Positions 38,701-51,850 of a DNA stretch of 64,000 bases are shown here, in pieces; positions within the stretch are counted from its first letter, which is position 1; every line of letters begins with the position of its first letter. The stretch is from Panagrolaimus kolymaensis (taxonomy: Eukaryota > Nematoda > Chromadorea > Rhabditida > Panagrolaimidae). The DNA lies in the NCBI GenBank assembly GCA_028622995.1, contig JAJQJQ010000067.1, positions 496,001 to 560,000 of the forward strand, written 5' to 3'. The position numbers and the translations under genes are program-made. The notes below the pieces were generated by a model, which saw only the letters and a program-made list of their open reading frames with translations, was not told the DNA's origin and did no database searches.

Positions 38701-41700
38701 CGCAAGGGCATTGATTAACTTTTTCATCGATTTTCTTCGTGCATGGCAGCGTAGGATTATTGGGATCTGGCGTTCCACCAATACGCATTTCAACTTCAGC
38801 TAATAAATTTCTAATAGGTTTTAAAATTTCGACACCCTCTGCTTTAATTTTAACACATCCAGGAATAACGGGATTTTTAGGAATGAGTTGAATTTTTTCT
38901 GGATTAAATCGAATCAATGGTTTATATTTACTTAATTCAATTCCTCTTCTTTGCAAATAAACTGAAAATAAAATCAAATTTGAGTTTTAAAAAAATGTGA
39001 AAGATAAATTTTGGGTAATTTTTTTTCAATTAAGTTCTAATAACAATTAGTTGCAAGCTTTAATGACAAAATTTAATTGAGTTACATTTTAATGAAATTA
39101 TTAAAATTATTTATTACTTTAATGTTAGGGGAATTAAGTATGTGAGAATTATCTTTTTAATTGCATCGAAAAATTTCCAAAAAAAAAATGACAGGCTTTG
39201 AAAAGAGGACATAAAGTTAGTCATGGCGAACGCATGAATCATGAAATAAAATTAATATTAAGAAAAGCCTTTGCATAAAGAAGCCGATCATAGAGTAATT
39301 CACAAATCTCAAGCCTTTTTTTATGAAACGAATAAATAATATTAGGATGCTTACTTACTTGGACTACAAGCTCCACTAACTCGAATATTAACTTCAGCTT
39401 TATCTTCTGCAAAAATCGTTGTTGCACAACCCAATGTTGCCAATATTAATGGTAACCACATGGCTAAAAATTTATTTATTAGGTATTTCAGAAAATTGTG
39501 ATTGAGTAAAAAACGACGATAAAAAACCTTTTAGATCCTAAAAAAGCACACGAAGTAATTTTTTACGGATAGAGTAATCAATAAACGCGCAAAGATAAAA
39601 AAAAACGAAAAACGGATAAACTTTACAGACGATAGATATCAATAATGTTAGTCGTCGTCTTCTCCTTCATGGTTTTTATTACCACCAATAATATAATATT
39701 CGACTTTTTTTAAATATTATAATAGACGACAATATAAAAGTGTGGTGTGTGTGACGCAGTCGCGATCTTCTTTCCCCCTTCATTTTTTCCTTCTTCTTTC
39801 TTTCATGATTTGGGGCAAATGAGAAAATGGAAGGAAGGAAAAAAAGGAGGTTGCTTTAGGCGATGGAATGGATGGATGGATATCACCATTTTCATTGTTA
39901 AAGGAAAGGAAGGAAGGATAAAATTTTTGTCAAAATTTATAAACTATTTATTTTTTTCATGGAATTGATTTTTATTTTATTTTTCTTCTTCATTTGCAAG
40001 TCTTTCTAGAATAGCAATAAAAAAAATAACGGTGATGATGATCTTTGTTCATCTAAAAGTTATTTTTTGATAGCATCGCTATTTCTGCATATTTTTTTAT
40101 ATTTAGCTCTTTTTTTAATTGAATAATAAAAAAAACATGAAATTACGACTGACTGTTGTTGTTTTTGAAATTCATAAAACACGATATTTTCATCAGAAGA
40201 ACAAAACAAAAAATTAAATGAAATCGGTACTTAGGCTTTTTTTATGGAAAAGTTGATTTTTTCAACGTCAAGAGCACAAAAAATGGTTGTATTGCTTAAT
40301 AACAGCTCGTGATATTTTTTTTCCTTCTTTTTTTATTGCTGATAAACATCTAAGAATTATTATTAGGGAATCATAAACATTGGTTGCACAATCCAAAACA
40401 ACTTCAGAAACTTTGGATTACAAACATGACAGTGATAAAGCATAAAAACTTTTTAATGAAAATACCGTAACTTTTTTGTTTAATGCAAAGAAAAAATTGC
40501 TTTTTAAAAAAACATAATTAATATTTGTTTTTGAATCATTGAAATATGACAAATTTTAACATTTGGATATGCTTCCATAACCCATAATAAACAAACTGAA
40601 TATATTCCCTTCTAATTTTTTTCATAGCTTTTTTTGTTAAAATTCTTATTCTTTTTTATTTAGGTTATCGAATGGCTAACATATCCAACATCAGATCGCC
40701 CAAGCTTTTTTACCCTTTATTTCGAACAACCCGATGGTGTGGGACATACATTTGGTCCAGATTCGAATGAAGTCAATTCTAATATGATTTTCGTGGATGC
40801 TATGTTAAATTATCTTTTCCACCGATTGGATCAACAACAACTTCTTGGATGTGTGAATATTGTTTTAGTTTCGGATCATGGAATGCAAAGTTTAAGACCC
40901 GATCATTTTGTTAAACTTTATGAATATGAAAAACTCATGGCTTCTCCAGATGTTTATATTGAACCCGTAGCTGGCGCACATATTTATCTCAAAGGTGAAT
41001 TGGCAAAAATGAAAAATCCATTAGAAGCTTTTCCAAAATTAATGTGTCATAAAGGTGAAAATTTTCGGGCTTATACCAAAAAAACGATGCCACGTGGAAG
41101 GCATTATACTGAGAGAAGAATCGGGGATATTTTTATTGATACGGCTATTGGAAGTTTACCATTTACGTATGTTGTAAAAAACCCTTCATTTTCACAATCA
41201 AGTCGCTTTTATTTTTAAGGAACAAAACAGAATTTGAGACATGGAAAAACAAAGGCGGACATGGATATAATAATATTATGAAATCTATGAGATCCATATT
41301 TGGGGCCATTGGGCCAAGTTTTAAACCAAAAGCAATAATTCCACCATTTCAAAATATTGAGTTGTATAATTTATTTGTTGGTAAGTTTTTCTCAATTCTT
41401 TTGCTGATAATTTTTCATGTTTTAAAGTTTACAAAAACTAACTTATTATTTTTTTAGATGTCCTTCAACTTCCTAATCGTGCCCCAAATAATGGAACTCA
41501 TGGACTTTTGTTTACAACATTAAATAATCCGCCAGAATATCCTCAAAGTCAAGCCTTTCCATTCCCCAAATGTGAAGTTGATATTAGTTTGATGAAATGT
41601 GGTGATAGCTGTCATTTTAAGGTAAAGCAACTGATGATCGTTAAAATATAAAGATCAAGATCACTAACTTAGTTACAATGTCGGCCCTTCAACTGGATTC

Positions 41701-44346
41701 ATTTTCATCCGTTTCAATACGGTTTCATCCGTTTGCCTCCGGACGTACTTTGCCAAAAGACACGGAAACTTGAAGCTTTTTTTACCTCAATTTTACACAA
41801 TTTTTTGGTTATATCTAATATTCTTTAATATTTTTATTGGTAATTTTTGTTTTAAATAATTAGGAGAAAATATTTGCAATATTGCATTACAAAAAAAATA
41901 ATGAAAGCGACGAATAAAGTCATGTTTTTCCACAACATTTAACATTGCAACGGTTTTTTTTGTTAATGTAAAGGTGAAAATGATGGAGCATTTGATTTGG
42001 ATGATTATCAAAAAATTAAGCAATTATTTCTAAGGCCGTTTAAACAGAGAAAACAGCTTTCCCTTTACTAAAAGGTCGTGAATATGCCCCTAAGAGCCCA
42101 TTATTTTACCGCCAATTTTTAAGAAGCAGAGGAATAATTTTTATGTTTTTTTCTTTTCAGTTTTTCAAATTTTGCTTACAAAATTGAAGATATTTCGCTG
42201 GTATCAATCAACTTAAAAATTGATCATTTCAAAGTTCTCCGTGTCAAACAACTTCACAACAGAATCATCCTAGCCATTCAATTTGGTATTAAAGAACTTG
42301 TTTCAACTTTAGCGTTTTTTATTACTGATTTTAAAAGTTAATTAACAAATGCCTCTATAGAATCAATTCCGGCCAATTTTCTGACGTTCGACTGCGGATT
42401 ACTCATTTTCAAACAACAGCTCAATGTAGCTGAGATGAACGCTATCCCGACATTAAGAATACTATTAAGAGGATCTTGATAAATTCAAAAAACATTATAA
42501 AGACGTGCCACAATAAACTCGAAGAAGCCGTCGAATTTCACAACAACATACTGTGAATTATTCTTACAGAATTTCACATGAAGTTTGTTATTTCTCTGTA
42601 AATCTTTTAAAATTTGTTTCTTCATGATGAACGTCAGAGGGCTTTGTCACGCGAACGAAGTCGTCGTGATAACCGCCAGAGAAGCGTATCAGCGGGAATT
42701 CCTTCAATTTCGTAGCAGAGGAGTCAAAGCAACATTGCAGCCATTGTTGAAGAGGAAAAATCCAATGCTTTTGATGGTTAGTGAAATGAACCACGTTTTA
42801 TTTAATTAGCATTTTTACTTAAAAATGGCTTGAATATTTTTAAAATTTTAATTTTTAAGTCGAGGTGAAGATGATGACGAGGTTTAGGAAGAAGTTGTAG
42901 TAGATGATGATGAAGAAGAGGATGAAGATGAAGGGGCTCTGAGAGGCATACTCATGACCTTTGATTAAAAGGAAAGATGCTTTCTCTTTTAAAACCGTCT
43001 TTGAAATAGTTGCTTTATTTTTTGATAATCATCCAAACCAAATGCTCCATCATTTTCACCTTTACATTAACAAAAAAAACCGTTGCAATGTTAAATGTGG
43101 GGAAAAAATATGATTTTATCCGCCATTTTCATTATTTTTTTTGTAATGCAATATTGCAAATATTTTCTCCTAATTATTTAAAACAAAAATTACCAATAAA
43201 AATATTAAAGAATATTAGATATAACCAAAAAATTGTGTAAAATTGAGGTAAAAAAAGCTTCAAGTTTCCGTGTCTTTTGGCAAAGTACGTCCGGAGGCAA
43301 ACGGATGAAACCGTATTGAAACGGATGAAAATGAATCCAGTTGAAGGGCCGACATTGTACTTTGATAATCTTTCTTCAACCTCACTTTTTTAGTTGCCTC
43401 TTTCAAATGCAAGTTATTGTTATCCTTCACAATCGCTGGGCTTTGATGAACGATTAGATCCAAGTTTATGTGAAGCACATTTTTGTAATTCCTCCCTTAT
43501 CCTTGATGCAGAACAAAAACCAATTGTAGCTGAATCATTTCTTCGCCATCCAATAGCAAATATTGATCATCGAGCAAATTGTTCGCTTAAAATTCATGAT
43601 GGAAATATGACTGAATGTAAACGGAAATCTTTCAAAGGAACTATCAGCCTTTTTCCTCGGGATAGTAAGTTTTCAAATTAGAAAAAAAGAAAAAAAATAG
43701 TCCATAAACCCATGTTTTATAATTCTGTCTACAGTTTTACATACTTCTTTTTAGGCATTCATTTTTACTTTGAACAAGCTCGAATTTCTGCTCCCATTGG
43801 TTTTATTGATGGTGCATGGAAAAGTTTAGTTGATTTAGTTTCAAAATATACCCGACATTATGCTACATTAAAAGTATGGGCTGGACCTATTTGGGATAAT
43901 GATAATGATGGATTAGCGGATGTTATTGATAAACAAGGAAAAAATGCATCTCATGTTTTTGTAGTACTTTTGCGATGTTCGGGTGGTGAATGGCATGAAC
44001 GGTTTACTCATTGCAAAGATGAAACAAAAACTCGAGTACTTTCTTTAGTTCTTCCATTAATTGAAAAAGATGATAATTGTTTGGTAATTTATTTTGTTTG
44101 CTATTATTTCTTTTAGAAGAAAAAGGGAATGCATAATTTTTGTTTTTATCGAAGCTCACATTTACGTAACATTTTTTTTTTCAGAATCCAACAGAATATT
44201 TATTTCAAAATATGGTTCGCGTTCGCGATGTCGAATTATTAACAGGTTTAGAATTTTTTATTGATCGAAACTATTATTCCTCACAAATGGCCCTTCAACT
44301 TCGAGCTGAAGTCAAAGAAGAATTATGGCAACTTGAGCATCGTTAG
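35771..44346 (+). CDS. Ectonucleotide pyrophosphatase/phosphodiesterase (ENPP family)
   Basis: Eleven exons: 35771-35800, 36938-37128, 37183-37516, 37563-37604, 37748-37846, 40664-41166, 41220-41380, 41458-41621, 43394-43664, 43755-44083, 44185-44346; 761 residues. A type II membrane anchor (LIFSIIIAILSISLLIVGLA) follows a short cytoplasmic N-terminus. The catalytic domain has LISLDGFRADY (zinc Asp), the nucleophile Thr in ASTYPNHYTMVTG, EQPDGVGHTFGP, VSDHGM and GGHGYNN, that is all six metal ligands and the Thr. The C-terminal part resembles the nuclease-like domain of ENPP1-3 (HFYFEQARISAP, IWDNDNDGLAD). Expected role: extracellular hydrolysis of nucleotides or nucleotide sugars. Intron 5 (37847-40663) contains an antisense gene and intron 8 (41622-43393) a transposon-like element. 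Confidence 0.92.
38184..39461 (-). CDS. GM2-activator-like secreted lipid-binding protein, nested antisense
   Basis: Exons (minus) 39461-39359, 38961-38682, 38626-38401, 38345-38184; 256 residues, in phase. The exon 2 donor is GTTTGT, which joins SC to VFCDFCKQM. A signal peptide (MWLPLILATLGCATTIFAE) is followed by a GM2 activator-type (MD-2-related) pattern: NPEKIQLIPKNPVIPG at the strand that starts that fold, a PCTK..CPCAKTEG Cys region, ACKCEVMQPGLYDIET and a final strand ISMFITVYLMDM. In vertebrate GM2A the matching elements are the vPG strand, the C-x-C loop and the G-x-Y strand. Its ligand is unknown. The whole gene lies in intron 5 of the phosphodiesterase gene on the other strand. 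Confidence 0.65.
39462..40663. other. Remainder of phosphodiesterase intron 5
   Basis: About 1.2 kb between the start of the nested gene and ENPP exon 6. The left part should carry the promoter of the nested gene. A GGAAGGAAGGAAAAAAAGG purine tract lies near 39830. No other gene found. Confidence 0.4.
41676..43357. mobile_element. Non-autonomous Tc1-like inverted-repeat element
   Basis: The ends are CAATGTCGGCCCTTC at 41676 and its reverse complement ending at 43357, each flanked by TA (41674-41675 and 43358-43359), the duplication expected of Tc1/mariner. The first bases resemble Tc1 and Tc3 ends (TACAGTG..). Inverted arms run to about 42013 on the left and from about 43018 on the right, roughly 340 bp each and strongly alike. 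The interior of about 1 kb has a short open frame at 42585-42809 but no recognisable transposase. It fills most of ENPP intron 8, which without it would be about 90 bp. Confidence 0.75.
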
Positions 44347-44732
44347 CTTTCAAACCTTTTTAAATAATTGTGTTTAATTGTAAAAACTTAAAATTTTTTG
44401 TATGTTAATAAAAATGTTATTATAACTTAGCTAAAAACAAAAGAAACATTGCCACTTCATAATCGTCAAACAAATAATAAAAAATACGTTTGAGCTTGAA
44501 GGAAAAAAAGCTTTCAAACTTTCCAAAAAAAACTGCCTCACATAATTTCTCTTGGCAAAAAGCCATCAACCAAAAAAGCCACGGAAAAATATTTTTTCTC
44601 TGACTTTCTCTGTTACTCAATCTTTCGTTTTTTTTTGTTTCAACAAAAAATTTTATTCTTTCAATTTTACGTTGAAAACGTACGTTGATCACTTTATTTG
44701 TGCCTTTTTGTGTTAGCTTTAAAGCTATAATA
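44347..44732. other. Spacer before SNPC-4
   Basis: 386 bp holding the 3' UTR of the phosphodiesterase gene (AATAAA near 44409) and the 5' side of SNPC-4. Nothing else recognised. Confidence 0.4.
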
Positions 44733-47700
44733 ATGGATAGCAATGATCCATTTGGAAACATGTTCGGTGACAATGATGAATATAATGAAGCAGAACTGAT
44801 TAATTCCATTCAAGGTATGTCCTTTTAAAGAAGCTTTTTGTAATCGATTTAACCTTACTTCATTTTCAGTTCAAAATCGACAATATCCATATGAACCATC
44901 AGCTTCAGTAAGTTTCTTTGCATCATTATTTGAAAGAAAAATGGTTAAAGCTGTTTCTGATACCGTAATCATCAAACTTATTGCGTCTTATTGTTTGCTA
45001 ATAATGCGTGATAAAACAATAAACTAGCTTTTTATGTTTCTTTACACTTTCTAAAAACTGTTTTCTAATCACCTTCATTTTCAGGAACTCCGTGATTTAC
45101 CAGCTCATGCGTCGAATGATGGCTTTGAATCTGAAGGCAATGCTGATTTCGAAGATGAAGAAATCGATGATGAAGCAAGTGACGAGTTTGAAGAAGAACT
45201 CATTATCGATGATGAACTTCGACTACTTGTACGACAAATGGCTAACGTCACTGATGATGAATTACAAAATCTTTTCGCCTACAATGCCTCTTATCTAGAA
45301 ATAATCGAATCGCTAATTGCTAAAACTGATCGAGCATTGGATGAAAATCGTGAAACTCAAGAAGATATCCATGAAAGACTTGCAAACAAAACTGAAGATA
45401 CAAAACCCTATTCTATTTCTGTTGCAATTTATATGAGACCATACTTCAAAGATCGACATGGAATGGTACGGTGCTTTTCTCTTTCATTATTTATCCTTAT
45501 TATGTTAGTTTTTTAGCCTCCACAAATGAACGATGAAACAAAACTATTGCTTGAAACTCATCTGCTCACTACACCCATTCGAGAAGAAATGTTATGTAAG
45601 TTTTTACTTTTACTTTACCGGAAGCTTTTAACATAGCTCTTTTGTGTTTTCACAGCTTTTGTTATCCACTTTTGTTTCTTTGAATACTAACTTCATACTG
45701 TATTTTTAGGGCGTGAAGAAGATTATCGAAAACTTCGTGAGGCTGTTCGTGAACAACTTTTGCGTCAAATGACTTTACGGCTGGAATCTCGCAAATCTCT
45801 TCTTGAAGAAAAAATCAAAAGTTTTGATGCGACAAATACTGACGACGATTTGGTATCATGGAGAAGTGAAATCAAAACCTTGGATCGGAAAATTGTGTAT
45901 ACTTTGAAGTTGCCTGACGATGAAATCTTTACTGGTGACTATAGTAAAATTTCATGGAATGAAATTTCTGTTAGAAATGTAAGCTTGTTTTGTTTTTCTT
46001 TCTTGTTTGAAAGCAATCTATTTTAGTTTAACGTTATACGAAGTGGAACAGCATGTCGTCAACGATGGATGAATGAACAACGGCCCGAAATCAATAGAAC
46101 TCCATGGACTACTGAAGAAGATGAACAACTTCATGAAGCTTCAAATCTTTCGTTCATCAATTGGAAATTTGTTGCTCACGAACTTGGAACCAATCGAAAT
46201 GAATTCCAATGTATTTGTCGAGCCAAAGAACTTGAACAAAAGTATTTCATCGAAAAACAAATGTGGTCAAGTGAAGATGATGAAAAACTCATTTCTATTG
46301 TATTTGGCTACAATAACATTGATTCAATTCCATGGGAAAAGGTAGCAAAATTGATGGGCAATCGAAATACGAATGAATGTCGTCGACGTTTTCAATATTC
46401 GCTGAATATGTCTGTTCATATTGGTCGCTGGACTCATGCTGAAGATATGGTAAGGAATTCGTTTTTCCAGTTAATGTAATGAGTGATGAGATTGTAAACA
46501 AGTTTTGTAGCATTAAGATGTCACGTTTTTGTGCGACATGTCACTCTGGGAAAGCCATTAATAGCTAAAAGATGCTTTACTTTCTTGCATATTAATGCCA
46601 ACTTAAAGCCTTACTATTCTTTCCTTCTCAAACACAATATTCTCTTTCATTTTTGCTTCTTGTATTAACTTCACTTTTTCAGTTCCTTTTGGAAGCTGTC
46701 AATCGTTATGGCCCATATGATTGGGATCGAATTGCATCATGTGTTCCTGGAAGAAGTGCTCCTCAATGTCGTTCACGTTGGAGCAATGTTTTGGATTCCA
46801 AAAGAAACGTTCAAAATTGGACCATAGAAGAAGATGAAATGATTTTAACTGCTGTCAGATTTTTTGGTCGTGGAAGATGGTCAGAAATTAGTCAACTTTT
46901 ATCTAATCGTCATCCAGCTGATGTTCGTTCAAGATTTCGTCGTTTTTTGAATCGTAAAATTAGGGTTTGTGATTCATTAGCTTTCTCTTCTTTTTAACCC
47001 AAATCACTATTTAGGATCTTCCACCATATGATTTAGATGCAAATGATGATCACTCAATATGGAATCAATTCTCTCGTCGTCAAGATGTTCTAACACGTTT
47101 TCAAGTTTATGAAACATTTGAAGCTGATAAACTAAATGAAGAAAATGATTTTGCTAAACGATTTGGTATTGGAGCATTCATTTTAAACCGAAGTGGACAA
47201 ATCCAAGTCGCAGATACTGTAGATGATGAACGACGAAAACAATTTGGCGATGTCCATGCTTATGCAACAGGAATATGGAAGAAACGTTTAACCGTGGATG
47301 AAGTTCGACTTCGACGTTTTGAAAAGCTTTATGGTTCTGTTCCTCAAGAAATCCGGCTACAATTAGAAGAATATCAAACAGAATTAAGCGAAAGAAAAAG
47401 ATTACGTGATTTAGAATGTGAAGAATTCAGCAGCTGTGGTGAACCGTTTGATCACTTGTTAACGAAATATAAAGAAGAAGACATCGACAGAGTAAAGCAA
47501 TTGATGGATGAAGTTATTGTTGTTAGAGAAAGGTAAGGCTTTTTGATATTCACTATGGGATAATGAAACTATTGATAACTTTGAAATGATGATGGATGTT
47601 GTTTACTTTTTAACACGAAACCATTTGAAAAGTGCTTTTTGGCTCTTGAAGTTTAACAAAATTACCATAACTCCTGTATACTCGAATGTTGCTCCATTTC

Positions 47701-49686
47701 ATTGTCCTCTTTTCACTTATTAATTCACATCTTTTTCAGTGATCTTGATCAACAAAGAAAACGTCGTTTACCTCGTATTCGAATTCGCCGACGAAAAATT
47801 CAACGACGGGGTAAAAAAGTGAAACCATCTGATGTCAAACGTCTTGCTCTTGTAAGAAGTGAAACTGAACTTGTTGAAAAATGTGAACTCATACGTGAAA
47901 TGCGTCTTACACCTGAAATTGCAAGGCTTCTCAACCTTCCTGAAGAAAGAATTTATCGAAAAGATGGAACTACGAAAAGAATCGCCGAATTGGTTTTAAT
48001 GGAAGATGAAGATAATGGAAAGTATTGGGTGACTGATCGTGAAGCTATGATCCTTAGATTGATGTTAAATCTCAACAAACATTTGGTTTCATCAAGCATG
48101 TATTTTTATGAAAAGCATTGGAGATTGGATTCCGTCAAACGATCAACTGAATATTACCGAGATGTTAGTTTGTTTTATGGATGTCCTTTATAAAGTTGAT
48201 AACGAATCGTATTTTAGGAATTAACATTCGAAGAAGTTCCAGCTGTTTATGAAAATTCTAAAGAAGAATCACCACCTCTTATTGCTTTTTGTAAGCTTGT
48301 TAATGATTGTATGCTGCCATGTCGTGGAAATTTAACTGCACTTCATCAATATCGGGTATGTTTTGTTGTTTATGCTAATTGCAAATTTTAGGAATGCTTA
48401 ATGGATTTCACTTGCTTTTTTCCTCTTCTTATTGTCACTTTATGTTAATCTTTGCGTAATAACAAAACCTTTTTAGGCACGTGGACGTGAAATCTGTACT
48501 ACTGTTGCAAGTGGATACTTTGATCAATTGGATGAAAATGGATCTCCTGTTGCTTTCACTGAATTTTCAAATCAACAATTGGACATTGAACTTCCTCAAC
48601 GTGTTGTAAATTCTGTTGATTATTTACTTCTCCGTGCACGAATGTATAAAATGTTTTTCCTTCCAATGTTACTTCAACATGGTCAACGATCTCCTGAAGC
48701 TAAACTAAAAATTCTTCAAGAAATTCAATCTCAACAAGTTCGTCGACAAAGGGAAAGAATTTTCGAAGAAACAAATGATGAATCATTAGGTGTCTCTGTT
48801 TTTGATGATGATACTTTAATTGTTGGACGAACAAACACCGTTTCTGAAGCAGAAATTCCTGGAGTTTATAAAAGAATGAGTGAGTTTTTGGTTTATTTAT
48901 GAAAGGCTTCTAACGAGTTCATTTTTTAGTGATGAATTCAAACAAAATTGACACCTCCATTGATTCTGTATTAACGAATGTCATTGCAAGTGCATCAAAG
49001 CCAAAAGCAAAAGGAAGAAGAAGAAAAGATGCGATGCTAGATGACACCAATTTTCCAAGCAGAGAAATACCTATTCCTTCAAATCTTCAAATTCTTGCTC
49101 CACCTGAACCTGAAAGAAGTGAATCTGTTATCGTTGTTGATGAAACTCCACCTCCAAAGAAAGTTCCGAAAAAACGTGGAAGAAAACGAAAAGCTGATAT
49201 GGTGATATCTGATTTACCACCAGAAAGTATTCTTGCATCTGCTCCTGCTATTCCAACCGAAGTACCATCAACCTCTTCTGCTTCAAATCTTCAAATAAAT
49301 AATCTCGAAGTTGTTGCATTGAGACCTGAAGTGGTGAAAGATAAATCTCAACTAACTCAAATGGGTGCGTATCAACCTCGATGGGTTACAAAGAAGCAAA
49401 AAGAAATGGAACAAAATGGTGAACAACATGATGGTGAATTAACTTTAGCTGATTTATTGTTTGTTCGAGGAAAGAAGCGTAAGTTTTCTTTATTTCTGTT
49501 TGATGAGGACTTACTTATTATGGTTTTTTAGGTCGTGCTGCTAAAGGATTTTACAATCAACAACATAGCGAAATGGTTTTCGAATCGATTCGATCAAGAT
49601 TGGATGAAGTGGAAGCTCCAGAGAATGAAGAGCAATCAGAAACCAACGCAATTCAAAGAATCAAACAAGAGCTTGCTGAACAATAA
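44733..49686 (+). CDS. snpc-4: SNAPc largest subunit with Myb repeats (SNAPC4/SNPC-4)
   Basis: Thirteen exons: 44733-44814, 44870-44907, 45085-45465, 45517-45595, 45710-45978, 46027-46449, 46683-46964, 47015-47532, 47740-48163, 48218-48355, 48477-48879, 48930-49478, 49532-49686; 1246 residues, all phases agree. An acidic N-terminus is followed by a half Myb repeat (ISWNEISVRN..CRQRW) and four full repeats starting at TPWTTEEDEQL, QMWSSEDDEKL, GRWTHAEDMFL and NWTIEEDEMIL. This four-and-a-half repeat layout is that of SNAP190. The C-terminus has a basic KKRGRKRK AT-hook-like motif and a final acidic region. Known role: SNAPc binds proximal sequence elements of snRNA genes; in C. elegans SNPC-4 also serves spliced-leader and piRNA loci. 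Confidence 0.92.
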
Positions 49687-50258
49687 TGATAATGGTTTAT
49701 TTTTCTGTTAAATTTTTAACTTTTTATGTTTTTGAATAAATAAATTTGTTTGTTTGTAAATTGTGTCTATAGAAATTAGCTTAAATGTCAATGTTTTTTT
49801 TTACTTTTGAGTGTTTGTAAAATGCTTAAAGTTTTCCAAAAAAAAAGATGATTTCTTGATGCTAATATTGTAACAACATAAGCCAGAGTTAATCCGCTGC
49901 CATTACAAAGTTTTTAACCCAATGTTAGCTTTCTTGATTCATAAAGTAAATTAGTTGAAACCACATAGCGCTGAAAAGTTTGAGTTCATCAACCTCGAAA
50001 TGGAGGCATGTCAAAGCTTCAGGCATTTGTTTTGTTGAAGATAAATATTGAAGAATTACATTTTTTCTGTTTTATCTTTGTTTCTCATTGAAAAGTTTGT
50101 GAATTTATTTATTTCAAATTGATTTAATCCAATAAAGCAACCTCAAAGTCTTCCAACAAAAATCGTGAACGCAGACTTTGGGCTTTCATTGAAATCGAAG
50201 GATAAAGTAAATCTTTTGATTCAAAAGATACGTCACTCCAAAATTTATTTTGCATGAA

Positions 50259-50401
50259 TTGCTTTTGCATGATAAAATATTCTCACTTCTTCGAGGAAGT
50301 TTGAATAAGTTTTTTTAACGAAGTATGGAGAATTGCTTTTGCTTGTTAAAATATTCTAGCTTCTTCGAGGAAGTTTTGAATAAGTTTTTTTTACCGAAGT
50401 A
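50259..50401. repeat. Tandem duplication of about 72 bp
   Basis: Two adjacent copies (about 50259-50330 and 50332-50401) share ATTGCTTTTGC, AAAATATTCT, CTTCTTCGAGGAAGTTT and GAATAAGTTTTTTT in the same order, with scattered differences. CTTCTTCGAGGAAG is itself a near-palindrome. Confidence 0.7.
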
Positions 50402-50458
50402 AGGAATGGGCCCCCAGCGAACTGGTATTCTCAAAAATTTATTCAATCCCTATGAGCA

Positions 50459-50640
50459 GAGACCATCCGAAGAGACCACCAGACTCATAAATAAAGATTT
50501 CGATTCTCTTTCACCCTCATGAGTGAGACCACCCGAAGAGATCACCACCCAATCAGACGGACCGAAAATCTAGTATCACTCATCATCCATAATCCGATTC
50601 CATCTATCCCATTGAACGAGACCACCCGAAGAGATCACCA
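50459..50640. repeat. Three spaced copies of a 23-bp motif
   Basis: GAGACCACCCGAAGAGATCA and close variants occur at 50459, 50525 and 50618, in the same orientation, 66 and 93 bp apart. The two later copies are identical over 22 bp. The stretch is GC-richer than its surroundings. It could be a decayed satellite or a cluster of binding sites. Confidence 0.65.
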
Positions 50641-51850
50641 TGTTCGCCAAGATTATGACTTCCTCAAAAAATTTATGATGGGGTTATTAGCAAGCTAACA
50701 ACCAAAGATCTTTTTTTTTTGAAAGGTTTTTCTGGCAAAAACTAAAGTGATGGAAGGTGAAGGAAAATAATGGTGCAGATAATCAGAGAAATGTACCTTT
50801 TTTACATGTTTCAATGGAAATTTTTTTTATCTTTGGTGAAAATGGATTAACAGAAGATAAATTTAGTTGCATTTAATTTGATTCCGGTTATTTGTAAATA
50901 TGTTTGACGATTATGAGCAAATTTACATAACAAGAAGCTTTACCAAAACCTTTTTTCTTCTCAATCATGAACATGTTTCTTTTTTTCATTCAAATGAAGC
51001 AAGCAACTATCATTTCCCCTCTAAATCTGAACGTGTTAAAAAATAGGATTCCTCAATAGTATCAATAAAAAGAGCAAAGGCAGTATTAAAAAAGAGCATG
51101 AAACTACAAGAAAAAGCATATGCAAATTTAAGAAAAATCACTTTTAACCTTCACAAACATAAACTTATTTGACCAAACTTTCAATGCGTTATGTTTGATA
51201 ATTATCAATCATTTTTACTAGAAGTTTCACTGGCCATGAAGCTTGTTTTATGAAAATTACAATGTTTCAGTTTATTGCGCTTGATGATTTTACTCCAACA
51301 GCGTTTATGCAAATTTTTTCATTTTCTTTGTAATTTTTCCATGATTGATTTCCGAGTGAACACGACGAAAAAGATGAGCATGAAATAACGAACACACAAT
51401 GAAAATTACTAGGAATGATGAAAGCTTCAGCGGCTAAACAAATTTTTACTTACCAAAGATGGATAAAAAAGAACGCCATCACCCGTTAATCTCCCTCATA
51501 AGCAAAAAAAAATGGAGGACAAATGAATGCTGCAAGTGAAATGCTTGTTGTTGTTTTACATGAATGGCTTACTTCAGCCAACATAAATAAGGATTCATTA
51601 TGTGGATATTGCTTAACGGTAAGGATTGTAAAGAGTTTGCGATGTGATAAATCCATTAAATCAACTAATTGTAATTAAAGAAACAAAAGATAAACAACTT
51701 TATTTAAACAAAGCAATACAAAATCAAATACAAATTTCAAGCAATGCGAATAAACACATCACAATGCTATGAAACAATAAATTATAATTACAGTACAAAA
51801 AAAGAAGAGGCTATGAGAGATGAAAGGAAATTTTGTGATTGACGAAATGT

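Larger units (their letters stand above)
49687..51850. other. Intergenic with repeats, between SNPC-4 and dead atlastin
   Basis: About 2.2 kb. It includes the SNPC-4 polyadenylation region (AATAAATAAATT near 49735), two local repeats listed separately, and otherwise AT-rich DNA. No gene was recognised on either strand. Confidence 0.45.

Noticed and set aside
42585..42809. Open frame inside the Tc1-like element, as a possible transposase
   Set aside because: Only 74 residues with no DDE/D signature or helix-turn-helix; it may be incidental.
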